A program made the translations under genes and the position numbers. Source: Clostridia bacterium (GTDB lineage Bacteria; Bacillota_A; Clostridia; Christensenellales; Aristaeellaceae). Taken from it: a stretch of DNA of 46,324 bases. Position 1 is the stretch's first letter; every line of letters starts with the position of its first letter. The notes beneath the pieces are model-generated. The model saw only the letters and a list, made by a program, of their open reading frames with translations. It had not been told where the DNA came from and did not search any database. Of the stretch, positions 44,155 through 46,324 are shown piece after piece. The stretch lies in contig JAFWQM010000111.1 of NCBI GenBank assembly GCA_017509065.1, positions 1 to 46,324 on the forward strand, read 5' to 3'.

Positions 44155-45921
44155 ATGTCCAATTCCCGCATGTCCCTCCGCCACTTAATGAAGCGTTTCC
44201 TGCCCTATTACGGTAAATATAAAAAGGAAATCGCCCTGGACTTATTCTGTGCCCTGCTGACCACGGGGTGCGAGATCGTGTTTCCCCAGATCGTGAAGCT
44301 GATCACCAACCAGGCGGTGGCGGACTACACGCAAATCACCACGGACTGGGTGCTGAAGCTGGGCGGGCTGTATCTGCTGCTGCGGATCATCGACACCGCC
44401 GCCAACCACTTCATGCAATACTGGGGCCACGTGACGGGGGCCAAGCTGGAAACGGACATGCGCAGCGATTTGTTCAACCATTTGCAGCAGCTGTCCTTTT
44501 CCTATTACAACGAAACCAAGGTGGGTCAGATCATGGCCCGCATCACCAGCGATCTGTTTGACGTGACGGAGTTTTCCCACCATTGCCCGGAGGAATTCCT
44601 CATCGCGGGGGTAAAAATCACCGCCTCCTTTATTATCCTCTGCCGCACCAACGTGTGGCTGACCTTGATGATTTTCATCCTCCTGCCATTCATGCTCATC
44701 GGCACGCGCTACTTCCGCAAAAAGATGCGGGACGCCTTCAAGGACGCCCGGCACCAGGTGGGCGAGATCAACGCCCAGGTGGAGGACAGCCTGCTGGGTA
44801 TCCGCGTGGTAAAATCCTTCGCCAACGAGGATCTGGAGATCGAAAAGTTCGACCACGGCAACGAGAAGTTCTACGGCTTCAAGAAGATGCAGTACCGCTA
44901 TATGGCGGGCTTCAACACGGTTACACGCTTGTTTGAAGGCACCATGTACATCCTGGTGGTGGTGGCCGGGGCGCTTTTCTTGAAAGACGGTAAGATCACC
45001 GTGGGCGACTATATCGCCTTCCTGCTCTACATCTCCACCCTGCTCACCTCCATCCGGCGCATCGTGGACTTCTCTGAGCAGTTCGAGCGGGGCATGACCG
45101 GTATCGAGCGCTTCTGCGAGATCATGGACGCGCCGGTGGAGATCAAGGACAACCCCGGCGCGAAGCCCTTGAGCGAGGTGAAGGGCGAAGTGTGCTTTGA
45201 GAAGGTGGGCTTCCACTACGCCGACGACAAGAATCACGAAGTGCTGGCCGATTTGGACATGACCGTGCACGCGGGCCAGAACGTGGCCTTGGTCGGCCCC
45301 AGCGGCGCGGGCAAGACCACGCTTTGCAACCTGATTCCCCGGTTCTACGACGTGACCAGCGGCCGCATCACCATCGACGGAAAGGACATCCAGGGCATCA
45401 CCCGTTCTTCCCTGCGCAACTCCATCGGCATGGTGCAGCAGGAGGTCTACCTTTTCTCCGGCACCGTGCGGGACAACATTTCCTACGGCAAGCCCGGGGC
45501 GACAGAGGAAGAGATCATTCTCGCCGCCAAGCGTGCCGGGGCGCATGAATTCATCTGCCGCCTGCCCAACGGCTATGACACCTACATCGGCGAGCGCGGC
45601 GTGAAACTCTCCGGCGGGCAGAAGCAGCGGCTGTCCATCGCGCGCGTGTTTCTGAAAAATCCGCCCATCCTGATTTTAGATGAAGCCACCAGCGCCCTGG
45701 ACAACGAAAGCGAGCTGCTGGTGCAGAAGTCCCTGGAGGAGCTGGCCAAGGGCCGCACTACCTTCACCATCGCCCACCGCCTCACCACCATCCGCAACGC
45801 CGACGTGATCTGGGTGCTCACTGAAAAGGGCATCGAGGAAACCGGCACCCACGCGGAGCTGATGAGCCGGGGAGGGCTGTATTGCTCGCTGTACAGTATG
45901 TATAGCGGGAAAAGGGATTAG
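44155..45921 (+). CDS. ABC exporter (MsbA/multidrug type)
   Basis: A 588-residue half-size ABC exporter with a six-helix membrane domain (residues ~1-310). Its nucleotide-binding domain has Walker A GPSGAGKTT, Q-loop MVQQEVYLF, signature LSGGQKQRLSIAR, Walker B ILILDEATSALD and the His switch IAHRLTT. The cytoplasmic coupling segment DSLLGIRVVKSFANED is typical of lipid or multidrug exporters. It should act as a homodimer, or as a heterodimer if a partner lies past the window edge. AAAGGAGG precedes the ATG. Confidence 0.95.
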   Translation: MSNSRMSLRHLMKRFLPYYGKYKKEIALDLFCALLTTGCEIVFPQIVKLITNQAVADYTQITTDWVLKLGGLYLLLRIIDTAANHFMQYWGHVTGAKLETDMRSDLFNHLQQLSFSYYNETKVGQIMARITSDLFDVTEFSHHCPEEFLIAGVKITASFIILCRTNVWLTLMIFILLPFMLIGTRYFRKKMRDAFKDARHQVGEINAQVEDSLLGIRVVKSFANEDLEIEKFDHGNEKFYGFKKMQYRYMAGFNTVTRLFEGTMYILVVVAGALFLKDGKITVGDYIAFLLYISTLLTSIRRIVDFSEQFERGMTGIERFCEIMDAPVEIKDNPGAKPLSEVKGEVCFEKVGFHYADDKNHEVLADLDMTVHAGQNVALVGPSGAGKTTLCNLIPRFYDVTSGRITIDGKDIQGITRSSLRNSIGMVQQEVYLFSGTVRDNISYGKPGATEEEIILAAKRAGAHEFICRLPNGYDTYIGERGVKLSGGQKQRLSIARVFLKNPPILILDEATSALDNESELLVQKSLEELAKGRTTFTIAHRLTTIRNADVIWVLTEKGIEETGTHAELMSRGGLYCSLYSMYSGKRD

Positions 45922-45973
45922 AGAAGAGGGATTAGGGAATAGGGACGAGGGATTAGAAGTAGACCCGCCAGTT

Positions 45974-46112
45974 GTCATCCCGAGCGGAGGTGAGCTGGAA
46001 GCGAACCGCAGTCGAGGGACCTGAGAGCTGGGTTGAATGTTGCTTGAAGGATCGCGCTTGTTAAAGGTCCCTCGACTCCGTTCCGCTCTCGCTCCACTTC
46101 GTTCGGGATGAC
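45974..46112. repeat. inverted-repeat element with GTCATCCCGA ends
   Basis: The ends GTCATCCCGAGCG and CG-TT-CGGGATGAC are inverted repeats. Inside, GTCGAGGGACC (46011-46021) faces GGTCCCTCGACTCCG (46066-46080). It resembles the widespread intergenic GTCATCCCGAGCG...GTCGAGGGA repeats of bacterial genomes. Confidence 0.75.
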
Positions 46113-46174
46113 AAGTTTCAATTTAGGTTTTTTGTTTGGTATTCAACGATAAACTTGAAAAAACACACGAACAA

Positions 46175-46222
46175 TGTCATTCTGAGCGAAGTGGAGCGAG
46201 AGCGGAACGGAGTCGAAGAATC
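46175..46222 (-). repeat. half copy of the GTCATCCCGA element
   Basis: GTCATTCTGAGCGAAGTGG and GGAACGGAGTCGAAGAATCT match the reverse complement of the right arm at 46066-46112, with substitutions near the ends. The opposite arm is absent, so this is a half element or a diverged relative. Confidence 0.65.
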
Positions 46223-46324
46223 TCATTGTAACACTTTGTTCATTCATGCGTTTGCCCTGATACGGCGTTTCCCACCCTTGCAATTCTGCCCCATTGGGTG
46301 TATCATGAAGTCAACAATTAAACA

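Larger units (their letters stand above)
45922..46324. other. repeat-rich, gene-free region at the right edge
   Basis: No gene is visible. It opens with a GAGGGATTAG-type simple repeat (45926-45957). A 139-bp inverted-repeat element and a half copy of the same element follow; both are listed separately. Confidence 0.7.

Overview
The window looks like the chromosome of a moderately GC-rich, anaerobic clostridial bacterium of the gut or rumen type. The reasons are the ferredoxin-linked enzymes (indolepyruvate:ferredoxin oxidoreductase, an aldo/keto reductase with a ferredoxin tail), the many secreted bacterial SH3 proteins, the strong Shine-Dalgarno sequences with several TTG/GTG starts, and the clostridial-type gene neighbourhoods. 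A relative of Christensenellales/Aristaeellaceae is possible, but that is a guess from gene content.

Bases 1-13450 read as an accessory island. All its genes lie on the + strand. Two flavodoxin-family reductases flank an alpha-L-rhamnosidase. A long unit follows: LarC, ferredoxin aldo/keto reductase, nitroreductase, glutathione peroxidase, Gfo/Idh oxidoreductase, DUF1349 protein, GH3 glycosidase and a parallel beta-helix protein. Two promoters in this part have the 19-bp spacer and central dyad typical of MerR-family control. Three of the carbohydrate genes carry one disabling lesion each (in-frame TGA, 7-bp tandem duplication, in-frame TAA), while the redox genes are intact. The island ends in a transposase-gene stub, an array of seven degenerate 30-48 bp repeats and a detached tRNA 3' end, which looks like an attachment site.

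Bases 13770-25050 (- strand) hold chromosomal units: a small protein plus ECF sigma factor; a thioredoxin-like protein/ABC exporter/phosphatase operon behind a strong promoter and a ~310-nt leader with several inverted repeats; an AT-rich acetyltransferase; alr-membrane protein-rsmD-coaD-coiled-coil protein; and iorAB.

Bases 25185-37090 hold cell-envelope and polyamine genes: a zinc-ribbon/SH3 protein, potABCD with a NAGPA-domain exported protein translationally coupled to potD, an XRE-cupin regulator with a paired operator, two more SH3-repeat proteins on opposite strands, and a DUF4097 lipoprotein. Bases 37200-45921 (+ strand) hold secA, prfB, two small membrane proteins, tsaD and an ABC exporter.

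Intergenic gaps on the chromosomal side are rich in inverted-repeat elements of at least four families. They include a near-perfect 20-bp-stem hairpin present twice in short form and once in an expanded form.
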